NCBI RefSeq assembly: GCF_000714715.1
Contig: NZ_JMFO01000005.1
Location: forward strand, 124,001-188,000
Direction: 5' to 3'
Origin: Candidatus Magnetobacterium casense
GTDB lineage: Bacteria; Nitrospirota; Thermodesulfovibrionia; Thermodesulfovibrionales; Magnetobacteriaceae
Length of the DNA: 64,000 bases
The translations under genes were made by a program, and so were the position numbers. This document shows positions 63,570 to 64,000 of the stretch, in pieces; the stretch's first letter is position 1; each line of letters opens with the position of its first letter. Under the pieces are notes generated by a model. It had not been told where the DNA came from, did not search any database, and saw only the letters and a list, made by a program, of their open reading frames with translations.

Positions 63570-64000
63570 ATACGCCGTTACAGTTTAAATCGCACCATTT
63601 GCCGAGCTTAATCGTTGTCTCCGATATCGTTATGCACGAAAATTCGGGGTAGTTGACGTCGTCGCATCCGGGGGAGGTGGGGTTACAGGCGGTTGGGGTG
63701 GCGGCGGCACGGCACGTTGTTGCAGGGTTATCCGGTTTGCAGCCCGTGGTTTTTTTGTCGCATTCCCTGCACCCGGTGTACAACTGCATTTCGCCGTGTG
63801 CAAAGGCGGATGTCACTGTCTCATTGAGTTCGGTAATGGCCGTGCTCTGTGGCGTAAAGGCGATTACCTGCAGTGCGTAAAGGAGTGTGATGGGATAGGT
63901 CTGTCCCTGTAGGTGGATTGTGTGCATGGAGAAAAAGCCTCCCGGATCGGTTATCCTGCCATCTGTTGCGGATGTGGTATCGCACTTGCCGGCAGACGTT
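63541..64000 (-). CDS. Cys-rich protein, N-terminus beyond the window
   Basis: The minus-strand frame stays open to the window edge and reads DGRITDPGGFFSMHTIHLQG and QLYTGCRECDKKTTGCKPDN with several further Cys. The end (WCDLNCNGVYDTNECVKK) resembles a calcium-binding or EGF-like secreted motif. The start is not in this window, so it is partial. The TPR membrane protein gene overlaps its stop, suggesting co-translation. Confidence 0.55.
   Translation of the reverse strand, partial: TSAGKCDTTSATDGRITDPGGFFSMHTIHLQGQTYPITLLYALQVIAFTPQSTAITELNETVTSAFAHGEMQLYTGCRECDKKTTGCKPDNPATTCRAAATPTACNPTSPGCDDVNYPEFSCITISETTIKLGKWCDLNCNGVYDTNECVKK

Noticed and set aside
1-64000. Transposases, integrases or insertion sequences
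   Set aside because: No transposase or integrase motif was seen in any sensible reading frame; the AT-rich stretches carry no visible mobile-element ends.

Overview
The window looks like a chromosomal segment of a bacterium with roughly 50% GC and close gene packing. The ribosomal super-operon order is canonical. Start codons include many TTG and GTG codons, and there are many two-component and diguanylate cyclase proteins. DUF1566/FG-GAP surface proteins, an EF-G-like paralogue and a ThrC/MoaD/NIL cluster are also present. This mix is reminiscent of Nitrospirota or neighbouring sulfur-metabolising lineages. That assignment is inference from gene content only; no 16S rRNA gene or species marker was compared.

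Layout. 1-11.2 kb is accessory: a 1959-residue DUF4011/superfamily 1 helicase fused to a nuclease, an epimerase with a Wza-type export lipoprotein, a frameshifted CPBP protease behind an M28 peptidase, a NYN-domain protein and a small coiled-coil membrane protein. 11.2-31.1 kb is the str-S10-spc-alpha super-operon: rpsL, rpsG, fusA, tuf, rpsJ through rplO, secY, map, infA, rpmJ, rpsM, rpsK, rpsD, rpoA, rplQ and a 33-residue membrane peptide. Three odd spacers sit in its spc part: a G/T-rich repeat block, a 15-base tandem repeat and a GC-rich hairpin region. 31.1-36.7 kb carries a surface protein with DUF1566 and FG-GAP repeats, a second small coiled-coil membrane protein, an EF-G-like GTPase and RseC. 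36.8-39.8 kb is a compact cluster: threonine synthase, ubiquitin-like sulfur carrier, NIL-domain protein, second threonine synthase.

39.8-43.7 kb is an AT-rich accessory stretch. It has a type II restriction-modification pair (MvaI/BcnI-like), a gene split by an in-frame TAG, a frameshifted RelE/YafQ-like toxin and a Cys-rich zinc-finger-like protein. 43.7-51.4 kb is dominated by signalling: response regulator-GGDEF, PAS hybrid kinase with HPt, Cache-HAMP-GAF-GGDEF sensor, plus three unknown envelope proteins. 51.5-52.5 kb is an AT-rich nucleotidyltransferase-like pair. 52.5-58.3 kb holds rubredoxin, PAS kinase, CitE-like aldolase and HAD phosphatase in one tight run. It continues with a matrixin-like protease and its partner, and a cyclic-nucleotide-binding protein with an apparent CTG start. 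58.4-64 kb has a family 2 glycosyltransferase, a response regulator-PAS-kinase, tRNA-Gly(GCC), a membrane TPR protein and a Cys-rich partial gene cut by the window edge.

How it works together: the core is the translation, secretion and RNA polymerase alpha cluster, apparently driven by consensus promoters ahead of rpsL and tuf. Around it lie sulfur/amino-acid metabolism, envelope and polysaccharide functions, and sensory regulation that probably includes c-di-GMP synthesis. Points most worth a second look are the ThrC-MoaD-NIL-ThrC cluster, the two paralogous small coiled-coil proteins with identical apparently leaderless promoter geometry, and a 22-base exact repeat upstream of two unrelated genes. 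The CitE/HAD module behind a rubredoxin and kinase, and the repeat-bearing spacers in the spc operon, also stand out.
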